From contig NZ_VFSG01000001.1 of assembly GCF_006385805.1 (NCBI RefSeq), positions 558,001-622,000 of the forward strand: a stretch of DNA of 64,000 bases. Reading direction: 5' to 3'. The notes under the pieces are model-generated. The model made no database searches. It had not been told where the DNA came from and was given only the letters and a program-made list of their open reading frames with translations. Positions 47,101-55,601 of this stretch are shown in pieces. Position 1 is the stretch's first letter, and each line of letters begins with the position of its first letter. This DNA is from Streptococcus xiaochunlingii (GTDB lineage Bacteria; Bacillota; Bacilli; Lactobacillales; Streptococcaceae). A program made the position numbers and the translations under genes.

Positions 47101-48148
47101 CATCTGCTGTAGTCAACTGGATAACGTTTTGAACTTTTCTTCCATCACCTGGTGTTGTTGTGTGGTATTCTACCCAATACGATTTAGATCCATCAGCAAA
47201 GATGATTTTGAACTGAGTATAGTTCTCATTCCAAGCTACAGTATAGTCAGTACCTTCCACCATCTTCTTAGCATCAGAAGGAACTTGAGAAGTACCATCG
47301 TTCAATGTAGCAGAAGAATAAACGACCAATGACTCTGGGATATACTGGATAGGAGCAAACTCAGATGTATTTGGAAGGAAGTCATTCAAAACTAAGTTCT
47401 TACCATAGTCTTGTCTTCCTGTGTTAACACGAATTCTCCATGGAGAGTATACATCTCCTTTACCTACTGAACCGATAGCTGCTAACTTAGCTGAAGTCCA
47501 TTCTTTACTTACAACATCGTTACCGACCTTAGCATAGTTTTCGAAACCTTCTTGTTTGCTGTCAACAGTCTTAGAAGTAAAGGTGTGTGTGATGGTCTTC
47601 CCAACACCTTTATTTTCAAAGGTAAGCGGTGTTGCTGTTTGGTCACTCTTAAATAGGAAAGTAATTGCATAATTACCTTTCACACCCTTGACGGTGTCTC
47701 CACCAGTTTTGGCTTGAAACTCATCTAGGTTTTTCAAAGTAACACGAGCCTTACCGCCTTGGTTATCACCATTAGCAGTAACAACCACAGTACCGATATT
47801 AACTTTTGTTTCCTTATCATACAATTCAGTTGTTCCGTTATAGACGGTTACTGGAGTTGGAATATCCACATCAAAGTAATCACCATTAGCCAATTTGCCA
47901 TCATATTTTTTCAGGTCAAATTGAACGAAGAACTGATTTGAACGATTAGTAATAATCTGATAAGTACCATCACTATTCGGTTCCAATTTGGAATCCGACA
48001 TATTGAGGACACTGATGTCAGTTACTACACCTGTCAATTCTTTCCCATCTGCAAAAGCAACATTATTTGATGCAAATAATGTACCCAAGACGGTCAGAAT
48101 CGAGACAAAAAATATTAAAAACGGCTTAATTTTAAACTTTTTCACCAT
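44192..48148 (-). CDS. LPXTG cell-wall adhesin with pilin-type isopeptide repeats
   Basis: 1318-residue surface protein. Signal peptide (1-33, VAFADG); an adhesin head (about 35-370); a Cna-B/SpaA-like domain (about 385-470, APAGYTLDEKEYKVTL); then five Spy0128/FctA-like domains of about 117 residues (about 475-1060). The last four start A-x-IKATKELVGKEL and end RKFTNTY. A Thr-rich stalk of TTTTTTTTEEP units follows (about 1060-1250), then Gly-rich linkers, LPSTG at about 1286, a membrane span and KRKISNN. Sortase A should anchor it. The FctA-type domains form Lys-Asn isopeptide bonds in relatives, giving a stiff shaft. Stalk length probably varies by repeat slippage. Promoter TTGACT-N17-TACTAT lies upstream. 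Confidence 0.9.
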   Translation of the reverse strand: MVKKFKIKPFLIFFVSILTVLGTLFASNNVAFADGKELTGVVTDISVLNMSDSKLEPNSDGTYQIITNRSNQFFVQFDLKKYDGKLANGDYFDVDIPTPVTVYNGTTELYDKETKVNIGTVVVTANGDNQGGKARVTLKNLDEFQAKTGGDTVKGVKGNYAITFLFKSDQTATPLTFENKGVGKTITHTFTSKTVDSKQEGFENYAKVGNDVVSKEWTSAKLAAIGSVGKGDVYSPWRIRVNTGRQDYGKNLVLNDFLPNTSEFAPIQYIPESLVVYSSATLNDGTSQVPSDAKKMVEGTDYTVAWNENYTQFKIIFADGSKSYWVEYHTTTPGDGRKVQNVIQLTTADGTALTQRSNRTNLDFKVERVSLVKGQIEASTAFKIKINKTNAFTLVPVAGAVYTVKSEDGTITTELTTNEKGVAISDEFDQKYVGKTFIIKEKTAPAGYTLDEKEYKVTLGAEGSKINLQDEPIAADFSITAKKVLAGNRPVALKDGEFKFDLYNANNLTTPIASTTNKADGSITFEGLKAKGPGTYNYVIKENTETKVPGITFDENSYEVTVVVKAEGGTLKAEVTTQAPTFTNTYEPSPARATFKATKNLVGKELANEQFEFELSEGGKVIATSSNGKTVNGVEAATNEVVFSVLYTEAGDHEYTITEKAGTAEGITYSKESYTVHVKVVDNGEGKLVATVTEADEAREFTNTYKATPAEAVIKATKELVGKELTKEQFEFELSEGGNVIATSSNGKEVEGVDVATNEVAFKLSYTEPGEHEYVLTEKAGSVAGVEYSKASHTIHVSVVDNGEGKLVATVTEPDSTRKFTNTYKVSPTEAVIKATKELVGKELTKEQFEFELSEGGNVIATSSNGKEVEGVDVATNEVAFKLSYTEPGEHEYVLTEKAGSVAGVEYSKASHTIHVSVVDNGEGKLVATVKEEDSTRKFTNKYKATPAEAVIKATKELVGKELAKEQFEFELSEGGNVIATSSNGKEVEGVEVATNEVAFKLSYTEPGEHEYVITEKAGSEEGVTYSEESYTVHVSVVDNGEGKLVATVQEADSPRKFTNTYVTTTTTTTTTTTTTTTEEPTTTTTTTTEEPTTTTTTTTEEPTTTTTTTTEEPTTTTTTTTEEPTTTTTTTTEEPTTTTTTTTEEPTTTTTTTTEEPTTTTTTTPTPENPDNHGEGGGETTTTTTTTTEEPTTTTTTTTEEPTTTTTTTVSEDTTTTTTTVSEDTTTTTTTVSEDTTVTTPDKPDNHGSGNGDGGTTTTPEKTTPAPGNPGGNGDGNGGGRKVLLPSTGEVVASGLILSGAIVLSGAVLLKRKISNN

Positions 48149-48245
48149 TAAATATTTCCTTCTTCCTACACTTTTTTAATAATCATATTTAAAAAACCAA
48201 CACCGTTTCTTAAATACGTTGAATTATTTAGAATAATTCAAAAAT

Positions 48246-48274
48246 ATAGTACTACTTTTAACAATTAAAGTCAA
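48246..48274 (-). promoter_or_regulatory. Promoter of the pilin-repeat adhesin
   Basis: TTGACT and TACTAT on the minus strand, 17 bases apart. The gbpC-like gene has the same -10 and spacing (TTGACA-N17-TACTAT). Confidence 0.75.
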
Positions 48275-48348
48275 TATTTTAAACTAAATTATACCAAATA
48301 TTTATGCTATTTTTATTTCCCTTAAAATTTTAAATTTTAGCAAAAAAA

Positions 48349-48385
48349 TTAGAGGGATTTTTCACCAAAAAAATCCCTCTTGTAT
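48349..48385 (-). terminator. Terminator
   Basis: AGAGGGATTTTT...AAAATCCCTCT stem followed by AATTTTTTT on the minus strand, downstream of two decayed genes. Confidence 0.8.
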
Positions 48386-48396
48386 AACTATACGTT

Positions 48397-48575
48397 TTAA
48401 CTCGAATCAAGAAAACTGTCCTGGAAATATTTATCTGCTAAATTCGGTTTAATACGAACCTGAATTTGATTTTCTTTAGGATTAGTTTTATTGATAACAA
48501 TTGTATGATTGAGTTTCTCTTAGATATTTATCATTCATCAATTCATTATTAAGTAATAACCCAATGTCTTCATTT
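48397..48575 (-). pseudogene. Frameshifted 3' fragment of an unknown gene
   Basis: Two minus-strand frames join into one sensible tail: DIGLLLNNELMNDKYLRE in one frame, then KLNHTIVINKTNPKENQIQ and VRIKPNLADKYFQDSF in the next, with a stop and a terminator beyond. The front of the gene is missing. I do not recognise the family. Confidence 0.4.
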
Positions 48576-48587
48576 TAAATCGTACTT

Positions 48588-49012
48588 CTAGACTTCTCCA
48601 TCTTGGTAGTAGAAGAATTCAGACAGGTCTTCTTCAAGGAAAATACGAAGCATGTCTTCCATTTCTAATGAAAGATTTCTGTTTGGCAATTCTTTCAGGT
48701 CCTCCCACCAGACTTCCCCCTCTTCAGAGGATATTAAGTCTCCTTCAAACTTTTCTGTCTTATAAAAGAGAACTACATAACGAATCCCATCTTCCACCCA
48801 ATCTTTCATTCCACAAATCTGGGGAGAAGCAATTCTTAAACCAGTTTCTTCTTCACTTCACGGATTACTGCTTCCGTAAATGATTCTCCCGCTTCGACAT
48901 GACCACCCGGAAAGGTAATGCCTGGCCAGTCCTCTTTTTTGCGATTAATAACAAGAACTCTATCGCCATTTTTTACCATACAAAGATTCGTAAACTCAAC
49001 ACTCTCATTCAT
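48588..49012 (-). pseudogene. Nudix hydrolase gene broken by a 1-base deletion
   Basis: AGGAGG and ATG are followed by MNESVEFTNLCMVKNGDRVL and FPGGHVEAGESFTEAVIREV; the frame then runs to a stop after KKKLV. Adding one G in the run after GTGAAG restores KEETGLRIASPQICGMKDW and joins the downstream frame (VEDGIRYVVLFYKTEKFEG...). The break is thus inside the Nudix box, destroying the metal-binding EExG. It is a paralogue of the intact gene at 4.3-4.7 kb. Sequencing error is the alternative. Confidence 0.75.
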
Positions 49013-49069
49013 ATAGATACCTCCTAACGATGTGTTTTTTCTTTGAGGACAGGATAAATAATCTGTATT

Positions 49070-49591
49070 CTATTCTTCTTTTAGTTGTACTTGTGTACAG
49101 GCTAGTAGGTCTCCAAGTTGCCTCTTATCTTTCCTAAACAGCGTCATTGCCAGTAAGGAAGCTGCGAGGAGAGTCGCCGAAATAGAGAGGCTAATGGATA
49201 ACATATCAAAATTACTATAGAAACCATGAATCGTGCCCATATGACCGAGTTGCCAAGGTAAAAATTTGATGACGTTTCTAATCAAGCTAGCCTGCACTGT
49301 TTTTTTCTGGTAGACCAGTTCCAGTCCCGCTTTTGCCTTTCCAAAACTGCCATCATTTTTATAATCCAAGAATGTGAACAGGAGAGTGATTGGCAAAACA
49401 GAGGTGAAAAATACAAGGCACTGCGACTGAATTTCTGTAAACTCTGGGACGCCATTAAAAAAAATAATGTAAATAAGCATCGAACCTAAAAACAGAAGTA
49501 CTAAATAAGCTAGAATGAAAAGATAATCAAACAGAAATTCTGTCATTCTTTTTTTTAACGAAATAGGATTGATTGCTAACATCTTCATCAC
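49070..49591 (-). CDS. RDD-like membrane protein
   Basis: 173 residues with three or four spans. It starts with a KKRMTEFLFDYLFIL segment where the Arg-x(8-9)-Asp spacing of RDD proteins can be seen. A middle loop reads DYKNDGSFGKAKAGLELV, followed by RNVIKFLPWQLGHMGTIHG, again typical of the RDD family. Relatives include Na+/H+ antiporter-like and transport accessory proteins; the role is unknown. The exact start among three nearby ATG codons (MMKM) is uncertain. Confidence 0.65.
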   Translation of the reverse strand: MMKMLAINPISLKKRMTEFLFDYLFILAYLVLLFLGSMLIYIIFFNGVPEFTEIQSQCLVFFTSVLPITLLFTFLDYKNDGSFGKAKAGLELVYQKKTVQASLIRNVIKFLPWQLGHMGTIHGFYSNFDMLSISLSISATLLAASLLAMTLFRKDKRQLGDLLACTQVQLKEE

Positions 49592-49650
49592 CGTCTTCCC
49601 TTTCTCATCTCCAATTATAATATAAGGTTACGAATAAAGAAACTATTAAT

Positions 49651-49694
49651 AAAATTAAAAGGCTTTAGTCCTGTGCAATATAGGACTAAAGCCT
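49651..49694 (-). terminator. Terminator of the GbpC-like gene
   Basis: GGCTTTAGTCCT...AGGACTAAAGCC, a perfect 12-bp stem followed by TTTTAATTTT on the minus strand. Confidence 0.85.
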
Positions 49695-49736
49695 CTAGAT
49701 AAATTAGTTGTTTAACCTTTTTTGGTAGTAATAATA

Positions 49737-52274
49737 CTAGTCTGCTTTTTTCTTTCTTGACAAAGCATAACCGGCAGTAGCTAAACCAATAAGGGCTGAA
49801 TAAGTCATGAATGATTGTTCAACTGAGCCAGTATTTGGCAATGATTTCTTAGATGGCTCTGGCTTAGGCTCTGGCTTAGGCTCTGGCTTAGGTTCTGGCT
49901 TAGGTTGTGGTTTTTCATTTTTCTTGATAAGCACAACATTTTTATTCCATTCAACAACTGGTTTTTCTGTTTCTTTCTTAACAGGATCCTTCAGCAACTC
50001 AGGTGCTTCTGGTTTAACCGGTTCACTTGGTAAGAAAGGTACAGTTTTATATTCTGGTTCTGTCGGTGGAACTGGTTTTTCTTTAACAGTTGGTACTTCT
50101 GTCAATTCTGGTTTTTCAGGTTTAACTGGAGGCGTTGGTTCTGTTGGTTTAACTGGCTCTTCACCTGGATCTTGAGGGAACCCAACGTTTGAGTTGATAG
50201 AGAACCAATAGAGAGTTGCTTCGCCTGTTGCGTTAGCACCTTTTGCTGTAAATTCAAGATGACCATCTTTCAAAATAACAGCAGCACCACCATAGTAAAG
50301 GTAAGGACTCTTAGGATCATCCCAGCCCTTAGTTTCACTTGAAGAGTCTGCATTAAATGTAGCACCTTGAGCCATGTATTGGTTTTGTTCTTTAGCAGAT
50401 ACTTCTTTTGTCGATGAATCTTGGTCTACACTTGAATTTGGAAGTTTAATAAACTCTTTGTCACCAATGTTTACAGACTCAACGTGAGGAGTATCTTGGT
50501 GTTTCATTTTTGGTGTGTACCTCAAAACACCTGATGTAGCGTCTACAGTGTAAGAACCGATAACGTCTGATTTATCACCGAATGTGTAATCTTCAGTACC
50601 AACTGAGTGACCATTTCCGCCACCAGATGCGTTCACTGTTGTAGCATCAACTGCTGTTTCTTCAGTTACTTTGAAGGCATCATCAACCCATGTTGCTTTT
50701 TGAGCAACAATTTTCAAAGGATTATCAGCATTGATGTCAACTTCTGCACTACCGAAGTCAGCTTTACCGCTTTTCACAACAACATCTGCACCATCAAGTT
50801 TTGGTTCACTTCCATCTGAATATGGATTCCAAGTTCCACGAACTGTATTACCTTCGCTATCTTTAGCTTCAACAACTAGAGTACGAGGTTTGTCATTTTC
50901 AACATAAGATGCACCATTCCAGTGGTTAAGTGAGTTAAGGGCAAGGATTGCATTGTGTTGTGACAAATCAATCAATTGGTCATTTTCATCATAAAACTCA
51001 ATGTCAACACCAACTGTAACTGGGTTTTCAGTATCAGTTGAGCTACCAATTGTCATTGTAACCGCTGGATCGTTATAAATTTGAACGATTCCTTTTCCAT
51101 CTGATGATGGAAGGCTCTTCACTTCGTATTTATAAACAACTTTTGCAATACGTTTTTCTTCGCTACCTTTTACAATTTTAGCTTGAGTAAGTCCTGTGTA
51201 TGTCACATCAAATTTATCTCCGACTTTTACAACTACCCACTCGATTTCATTGTTAGCATATGGGTTTGTAGTTGTCACATCAGAATCTTGAAGATTCTTA
51301 GTTTCATACATCTTAGTAGCTTTACCATCACCGTACATACGAGCTTGACCTTCTTTTGTCAAGTAAGTTATTAATCCAGTTGTTTGGTGTGTGATTTTAG
51401 TTGTTTCACCATCAGCAAGTTCTTCAGAGAGGAATGTCAAATCTTGTTTGTATTTTGCAGGATTTCCACCACGCTCTGCAACCATCTTATTGAAGGCATC
51501 TTTAGCATCATCGTATTGTGCTTTTTTCTTGTTGTAAATTTCGAGTTCAATCAAGTAAGCAGCTTGTGCTTCATCATAAGCAGCTTTTTTAGTTTTGTAT
51601 TCGGCTAATTTAGCTTCATACTCTGCTTGAGCTAATTTATTGCTTTCAGTAGCTTCTTGATTTGCTTTTAGAGATGCATTGTATGCTGCAAGAGCTGTAT
51701 TATATTCTTCAAGCGCTTTTTCATAAGCAACACGTGCTTCTTCATTGCTTTTCTCTACAGCTGTTTTTTCTGCTGTTTTTTCAGTTAATTCCTTTTGATA
51801 AGCAGTAAGTTTTTCGTTGTAGACTGCAAGCTCTTTGTCGTAATTTGCTTGTGCAGCAGCATTTTTTGAATCAACTTCAGCTTTTTCTTTTTCGTAAGCT
51901 TTTTGATTTGCTGCTACTTCAGCTTTATAATCAGCTACAGTTTTATTAATTTCAGTAACTTGTTTTTCGTAATCTTTAGCAGCAGCTTCCTCTGAATCTT
52001 GCTTTTTAGTCTCTGTTTCTTTTACTTCAAGACCTTCATTTGTTGCAGCAGTTTTAGCTTCTTCCAACTTCTCTGGAACAGCAACCTCTTTTGTTTCCTC
52101 ACCAGTTACTGTTGTAGTCGAAGTAACGGATGTTGATGCTGATGAAATTTCATCGGCAGATACAGTTGCAATACCTGCAGTTGCAATCATTGTTGCGACA
52201 GCAACAGAACCAAAAGCAACTGAGGTTTTTCTCAAGGCATACTTAATCGTTTTATTATTCTTGAACGATAACAT
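49737..52274 (-). CDS. GbpC/Spa-domain LPXTG surface protein
   Basis: 845-residue wall-anchored protein of the antigen I/II-GbpC group. Signal peptide with GSVAVATMIATAGIATVSA (cleavage near residue 40); a long Ala/Lys/Glu coiled-coil stalk with heptads (about 95-265, repeated YEKxxxEYNxxL and AAYDEAQAAY); a GbpC/Spa globular domain (about 265-670, from ERGGNPAKYKQDLTFLSEEL to LYWFSINSNVGFPQDPGEEP); a Pro-rich wall-spanning region with KPEP repeats; LPNTG at about 812, span and KKKAD. Relatives bind glucan or salivary agglutinin. The promoter is TTGACA-N17-TACTAT. Confidence 0.9.
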   Translation of the reverse strand: MLSFKNNKTIKYALRKTSVAFGSVAVATMIATAGIATVSADEISSASTSVTSTTTVTGEETKEVAVPEKLEEAKTAATNEGLEVKETETKKQDSEEAAAKDYEKQVTEINKTVADYKAEVAANQKAYEKEKAEVDSKNAAAQANYDKELAVYNEKLTAYQKELTEKTAEKTAVEKSNEEARVAYEKALEEYNTALAAYNASLKANQEATESNKLAQAEYEAKLAEYKTKKAAYDEAQAAYLIELEIYNKKKAQYDDAKDAFNKMVAERGGNPAKYKQDLTFLSEELADGETTKITHQTTGLITYLTKEGQARMYGDGKATKMYETKNLQDSDVTTTNPYANNEIEWVVVKVGDKFDVTYTGLTQAKIVKGSEEKRIAKVVYKYEVKSLPSSDGKGIVQIYNDPAVTMTIGSSTDTENPVTVGVDIEFYDENDQLIDLSQHNAILALNSLNHWNGASYVENDKPRTLVVEAKDSEGNTVRGTWNPYSDGSEPKLDGADVVVKSGKADFGSAEVDINADNPLKIVAQKATWVDDAFKVTEETAVDATTVNASGGGNGHSVGTEDYTFGDKSDVIGSYTVDATSGVLRYTPKMKHQDTPHVESVNIGDKEFIKLPNSSVDQDSSTKEVSAKEQNQYMAQGATFNADSSSETKGWDDPKSPYLYYGGAAVILKDGHLEFTAKGANATGEATLYWFSINSNVGFPQDPGEEPVKPTEPTPPVKPEKPELTEVPTVKEKPVPPTEPEYKTVPFLPSEPVKPEAPELLKDPVKKETEKPVVEWNKNVVLIKKNEKPQPKPEPKPEPKPEPKPEPSKKSLPNTGSVEQSFMTYSALIGLATAGYALSRKKKAD

Positions 52275-52347
52275 AACAAGCTCCTTTTAAAATTTTTTTA
52301 TTATTCTTCTCAAGCAAAAAGAATTTTTGTTCTTCGAAGTCAGAATG

Positions 52348-52376
52348 ATAGTATCAAAATAAAAATGTAATGTCAA
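52348..52376 (-). promoter_or_regulatory. Promoter of the GbpC-like gene
   Basis: Consensus TTGACA and TACTAT on the minus strand, 17 bases apart, about 75 bases upstream of the ATG. The rest of the 330-base gap (52275-52603) is AT-rich with no gene seen. Confidence 0.8.
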
Positions 52377-52603
52377 GGTTTTTCCATAAATTTTCAGAAA
52401 GTTTCAATCTATTTTCATTTTTTATAAGCAATTTCGTTTTGTAAACATTCCCTTATGAAGTATCTTATTATTTCAACTAATTATTCAAAATAAAAAACTG
52501 CAATCTACTCGTTGCAGTTACACACAAATTTTCTTCTATTTCTTTTAGAAAATTTATAAATTCATTTTACTCGTTAAAAGGGGTTACCTCGATAAACTGG
52601 GAT

Positions 52604-53146
52604 TTACTGAATTGAAATCCACTCTGCCTTTGATAGACAGGTTATGTGTTCTGTGCGAAGAACTCCTTCCAATGCACATGGAACCTTCTCTTTTGTATGA
52701 TGATAACGGAACCCACATTTTTCCTGAACTCTCTGCGACTTTGTATTGCCATCAAAATAACCGCACCACAATTTCTCCAGATTCAAGTAATAAAATCCAT
52801 GTCTCATTATCTCACGAACTGCTTCTGGTATCAGACCCTGACCCCAATAAGGAACTCCAATCCAGTAACCAATCTCGGCATCAGTATCCGGAATCCTTTT
52901 ATCACTTGCAGATCCAATCATCAATCCGATGCTACCCACTGGCTGCATCGTTTCTTTTAAAACTACAGCGTATGTCTCAGGTGAGGAAAAAACACTTTTT
53001 ATAATCTCTCTACTGTTTTCAACACTAGTATGTACAGGCCAACCTGCATTTGGACCAACCTCTGGATCACTGGCATATTGAAATAAATCATTGGCATCTC
53101 TTTCTTCCCATGGGCGAAGAATCAATCTTTCCGTTTCTATAATCAT
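52604..53146 (-). CDS. GNAT acetyltransferase, RimJ/RimL type, copy 1
   Basis: 180 residues. Typical RimJ/RimL start ([25 protein letters not shown]), beta-bulge and acetyl-CoA loop ([27 protein letters not shown]), and the C-terminal [15 protein letters not shown]. It acetylates an N-terminal or small-molecule amine, unknown which. It is about 85-90% identical by eye to the GNAT at 55.8-56.3 kb, so the two arose by recent duplication. It follows the TfoX-domain gene by 25 bases and is likely in the same transcript. Confidence 0.88.
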   Translation of the reverse strand: MIIETERLILRPWEERDANDLFQYASDPEVGPNAGWPVHTSVENSREIIKSVFSSPETYAVVLKETMQPVGSIGLMIGSASDKRIPDTDAEIGYWIGVPYWGQGLIPEAVREIMRHGFYYLNLEKLWCGYFDGNTKSQRVQEKCGFRYHHTKEKVPCALEGVLRTEHITCLSKAEWISIQ

Positions 53147-53171
53147 TTTTTCTCCTCAAATTCCAATTTAA

Positions 53172-53492
53172 TTATTTATTTTTCTTTGGTTTGGGTGCAG
53201 GTAATTCATCATACATTGAATTGAATAAGCCAGTTAAAAAATCTTTGTTATCAACTTCATCTACCAACAGCATTTCCTTTGCTCCATCATATGGTAACTC
53301 ATACTTTGCATTTGGCATATATGCTATTGCAGAGTTAACAGGCTTCACTAAAAATCTATCATCATAGATTCCACCCACAATTTTTCCGCGATAATAAACA
53401 ATATATTCGCCCATCATTGATCTATATGTTATTTCTTCCAAATCGGATAGTTGTTCTAAAATGAAATTTAAATATTCTTTACTTGAAGCCAT
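53172..53492 (-). CDS. TfoX N-terminal domain protein, copy 1
   Basis: 106 residues, essentially only the TfoX/Sxy N-terminal domain (ITYRSMMGEYIVYYRGKIVGG, DRFLVKPVNSAIAYMPNAKYELPYDGAKEMLLVDE). Ends with a basic tail (PAPKPKKNK). Full TfoX regulates competence in Gram-negatives, but single-domain versions in Firmicutes have no proven role. Near-identical to the gene at 62.7-63.0 kb. It lies between a CPBP protease gene and a GNAT gene, all on one strand. Confidence 0.85.
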   Translation of the reverse strand: MASSKEYLNFILEQLSDLEEITYRSMMGEYIVYYRGKIVGGIYDDRFLVKPVNSAIAYMPNAKYELPYDGAKEMLLVDEVDNKDFLTGLFNSMYDELPAPKPKKNK

Positions 53493-53506
53493 TTTTTCTA
53501 CCTGCT

Positions 53507-54238
53507 TTACTTACTAATTTTATTACTCGCCAATATCGTATAAATCAAATAACCAATAAAAATGATAATAAAAATAACATTAATTTTTAACACAAAATAG
53601 AGATTTAACAAATTTGCGAACGCATGAAATAATATACAGTACCCAACAGATTTCGTTTGACGGTAAAGAAGCCCTAAAACAAAACTTAAAAATAATGTAT
53701 ATATAAAAAATAAAATAAAAGGAAATCCTTGATGACTTTCTCCAACTATAAACCATAAAGGCAGATGCCAAATCCCCCAAATTGATCCTACAATCAAATT
53801 AGATTGCCAATAAGTATATTTTTTATCAAGTAATGGTTGTAATATTCCTCTCCATCCCAATTCTTCATGTCCACCACCAAAAAAAATTAGTTGTATAAAG
53901 AGTAATGGCATCAGATAAATTGATACTCCGTTTAATTCTAAGGAAGATACAGAAAATAGTATCAAAATTGCCAACAAATGAATAATGAAATAAATACTAC
54001 TATTTTCTTTCTTACTAAATACAAAATGTTTAAATTTTATATTATTTCTTTTCAAATATAAGCCACTTGCAATTGCTGGTCCAAGTGCACCTACTATGTG
54101 TAACATTCTCCCTATAATTGTTTCTAATCCCAAAATATGAGATTGAGTAAAGATGGCAAGAATCCCCCAAGCTATATAAGTAATTCCAAATGTAATATAA
54201 AGATAATTTTTTAAATTCCTTTTATCAATTTCTGTCAT
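53507..54238 (-). CDS. CPBP-family intramembrane protease
   Basis: 243 residues with seven or eight spans. CPBP motifs: GGGHEELGWRGILQPLL (EExxxR), IWGIWHLPLW and HAFANLLN. This is the Abi/CAAX-protease family, a putative intramembrane glutamic protease. First of a possible three-gene run (CPBP, TfoX domain, GNAT), with AT-rich base use compared to the core genome. Its last 18 or so codons recur at 63.38 kb, showing this gene group was copied or rearranged within the island. Confidence 0.85.
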   Translation of the reverse strand: MTEIDKRNLKNYLYITFGITYIAWGILAIFTQSHILGLETIIGRMLHIVGALGPAIASGLYLKRNNIKFKHFVFSKKENSSIYFIIHLLAILILFSVSSLELNGVSIYLMPLLFIQLIFFGGGHEELGWRGILQPLLDKKYTYWQSNLIVGSIWGIWHLPLWFIVGESHQGFPFILFFIYTLFLSFVLGLLYRQTKSVGYCILFHAFANLLNLYFVLKINVIFIIIFIGYLIYTILASNKISK

Positions 54239-54333
54239 TTTATCTTCCTTATTTTTATTATTCTATGTATAATATTTTTTTCTGCTTCTTAGTTGCTCTC
54301 GATTATAACTACCTATATTCTATCACAAAAATG

Positions 54334-54367
54334 CAAAAAAAAGCCCTATAATCAAGGCTTTTCATTA
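54334..54367 (-). terminator. Terminator of S51 peptidase gene
   Basis: AAAAGCCTTGATTATAGGGCTTTTTTTT on the minus strand. The same sequence pattern recurs at 61740..61766. Confidence 0.7.
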
Positions 54368-54418
54368 TTCATTTTGTTAATACTTTAGTTTCGTAGATTC
54401 AGATTCGCATGATTAAAA

Positions 54419-55027
54419 CTAGTCAATTTTCTCTATGATATTTCCAAGTTTATCCAATACAAGACAGGAATGATCATTTAGTGGAATTATGGGAACATTA
54501 ACGAGTTCTTCAGCTCTATCCTTATTAGCTTTATCATTCCATGAATCATAATGGACACTAATTAAAAACTGACTAAAGAGTCCTAATCCATTCTTTATCT
54601 TTATCTGATGATCTGAATGATCATTAGGTGAGATATAGACCTTTTCTCCTAATAATAGGGCTCCTGCAGAAAATCCTATAACTTTAGCCCCTTTATTCAG
54701 CATACGTTCGATATAATTTTTGAACTCCTGATTGACATAAGTAGCTAGATACTTTTCCGTATTTCCACCACCGATGATGATGACATCAGCATCTAGATAG
54801 CTATCAAAATCAATCTGCTCAGTGTCCAAGAGTAAGTAATCAGTGTTTAGGTTAGGAAAATGACTTTGAAAAACTTCCGTGTACTTTTTCATGTACGGTT
54901 CCCAATTTTCTCGATAAACTGTAAAAATGACAATTCTTTCGATCTTCCTTGATGACACAATTTTATTAACAATCGTGTGGTTCTTTATCGGCGGATTTCC
55001 ACCCATCAAAAAAATTTGTTCGTCCAA
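54419..55027 (-). CDS. S51-family (peptidase E-like) protein
   Basis: 202 residues with the class I glutamine amidotransferase-like fold. The nucleophile elbow is VIGFSAGALLLG with Ser120; the IIIGGGNTEKYLAT segment near residue 85 forms the oxyanion region, and a His lies in LISVHYDSWND. Peptidase E cleaves Asp-Xaa dipeptides, but paralogues vary. The Ser is present, so it may be active. Part of the accessory region; AT-rich. It overlaps nothing and is followed by its own terminator. Confidence 0.78.
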   Translation of the reverse strand: MDEQIFLMGGNPPIKNHTIVNKIVSSRKIERIVIFTVYRENWEPYMKKYTEVFQSHFPNLNTDYLLLDTEQIDFDSYLDADVIIIGGGNTEKYLATYVNQEFKNYIERMLNKGAKVIGFSAGALLLGEKVYISPNDHSDHQIKIKNGLGLFSQFLISVHYDSWNDKANKDRAEELVNVPIIPLNDHSCLVLDKLGNIIEKID

Positions 55028-55084
55028 TCTTTCACGCTTTCTAAAGATACATAAAGTTTAAACAAGTTTATTCACGTTTCTAAA

Positions 55085-55513
55085 TTATAATTTTTTCTTA
55101 AAATGAATAATTCTATTTGCCTCCTGAAATCCAATATTGAGATGAAATCTTATAGAATCCGTATTCGTTAAAGTACAGTCACTTGCAAATTCCTTACATC
55201 CTTTATTTTTCGCCCATTCCTCACATTTTGTACAGAGATTTTTAGCAATATCCTTTAAACGATATTCCTCGTCGACAATAATCCCTTCTAAGAATCCAAC
55301 AGGACTATATTTACATCCTTCAACATAATCAAATCTGAGTGAACATAGTGCTAGACCTACGATTGTGTCACCTTCAACTTCAGTAAAGATTGCAGTATTT
55401 TTGCCATTCGTATATCTTTTTACTTCATCAATAGCTTCTTTATCGGTCAATTGGGGCCATAATTGTTTCATTTGTTTAGCCATTTTTATAGAATCTTTTG
55501 TTATTCCATCCAT
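55085..55513 (-). CDS. AAC(6')-like GNAT acetyltransferase
   Basis: 142 residues. From memory it resembles aminoglycoside 6'-N-acetyltransferases: KQLWPQLTDKEAIDEV, AIFTEVEGDTIVGLALCSLR, DYVEGCKYSPVGFLEGIIV, the acetyl-CoA loop YRLKDIAKNLCTKCEEWA, and FASDCTLTNTDSIRFHLNIG. The acetyl-CoA loop (R/Q-x-x-G-x-G/A) lacks the usual glycines (YRLKDIA), which may affect function. GAGGAGG precedes the chosen ATG (MDGITKDS). Could modify aminoglycosides or an unrelated amine; context (Mega resistance element nearby) makes the first worth testing. Confidence 0.75.
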   Translation of the reverse strand: MDGITKDSIKMAKQMKQLWPQLTDKEAIDEVKRYTNGKNTAIFTEVEGDTIVGLALCSLRFDYVEGCKYSPVGFLEGIIVDEEYRLKDIAKNLCTKCEEWAKNKGCKEFASDCTLTNTDSIRFHLNIGFQEANRIIHFKKKL

Positions 55514-55601
55514 ATTGATGTTCCTCCTCAAATTACAAGCAAATGTTTCGAATCACGCTGTTACTTTGTTACTCATTGGTTGATACCAATACCATCCCTT
55601 T

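Noticed and set aside
52612..53004. 130-codon plus-strand frame opposite GNAT copy 1 (also seen opposite copy 2)
   Set aside because: Antisense shadow preserved only because the two GNAT genes are near-identical; no start signals.
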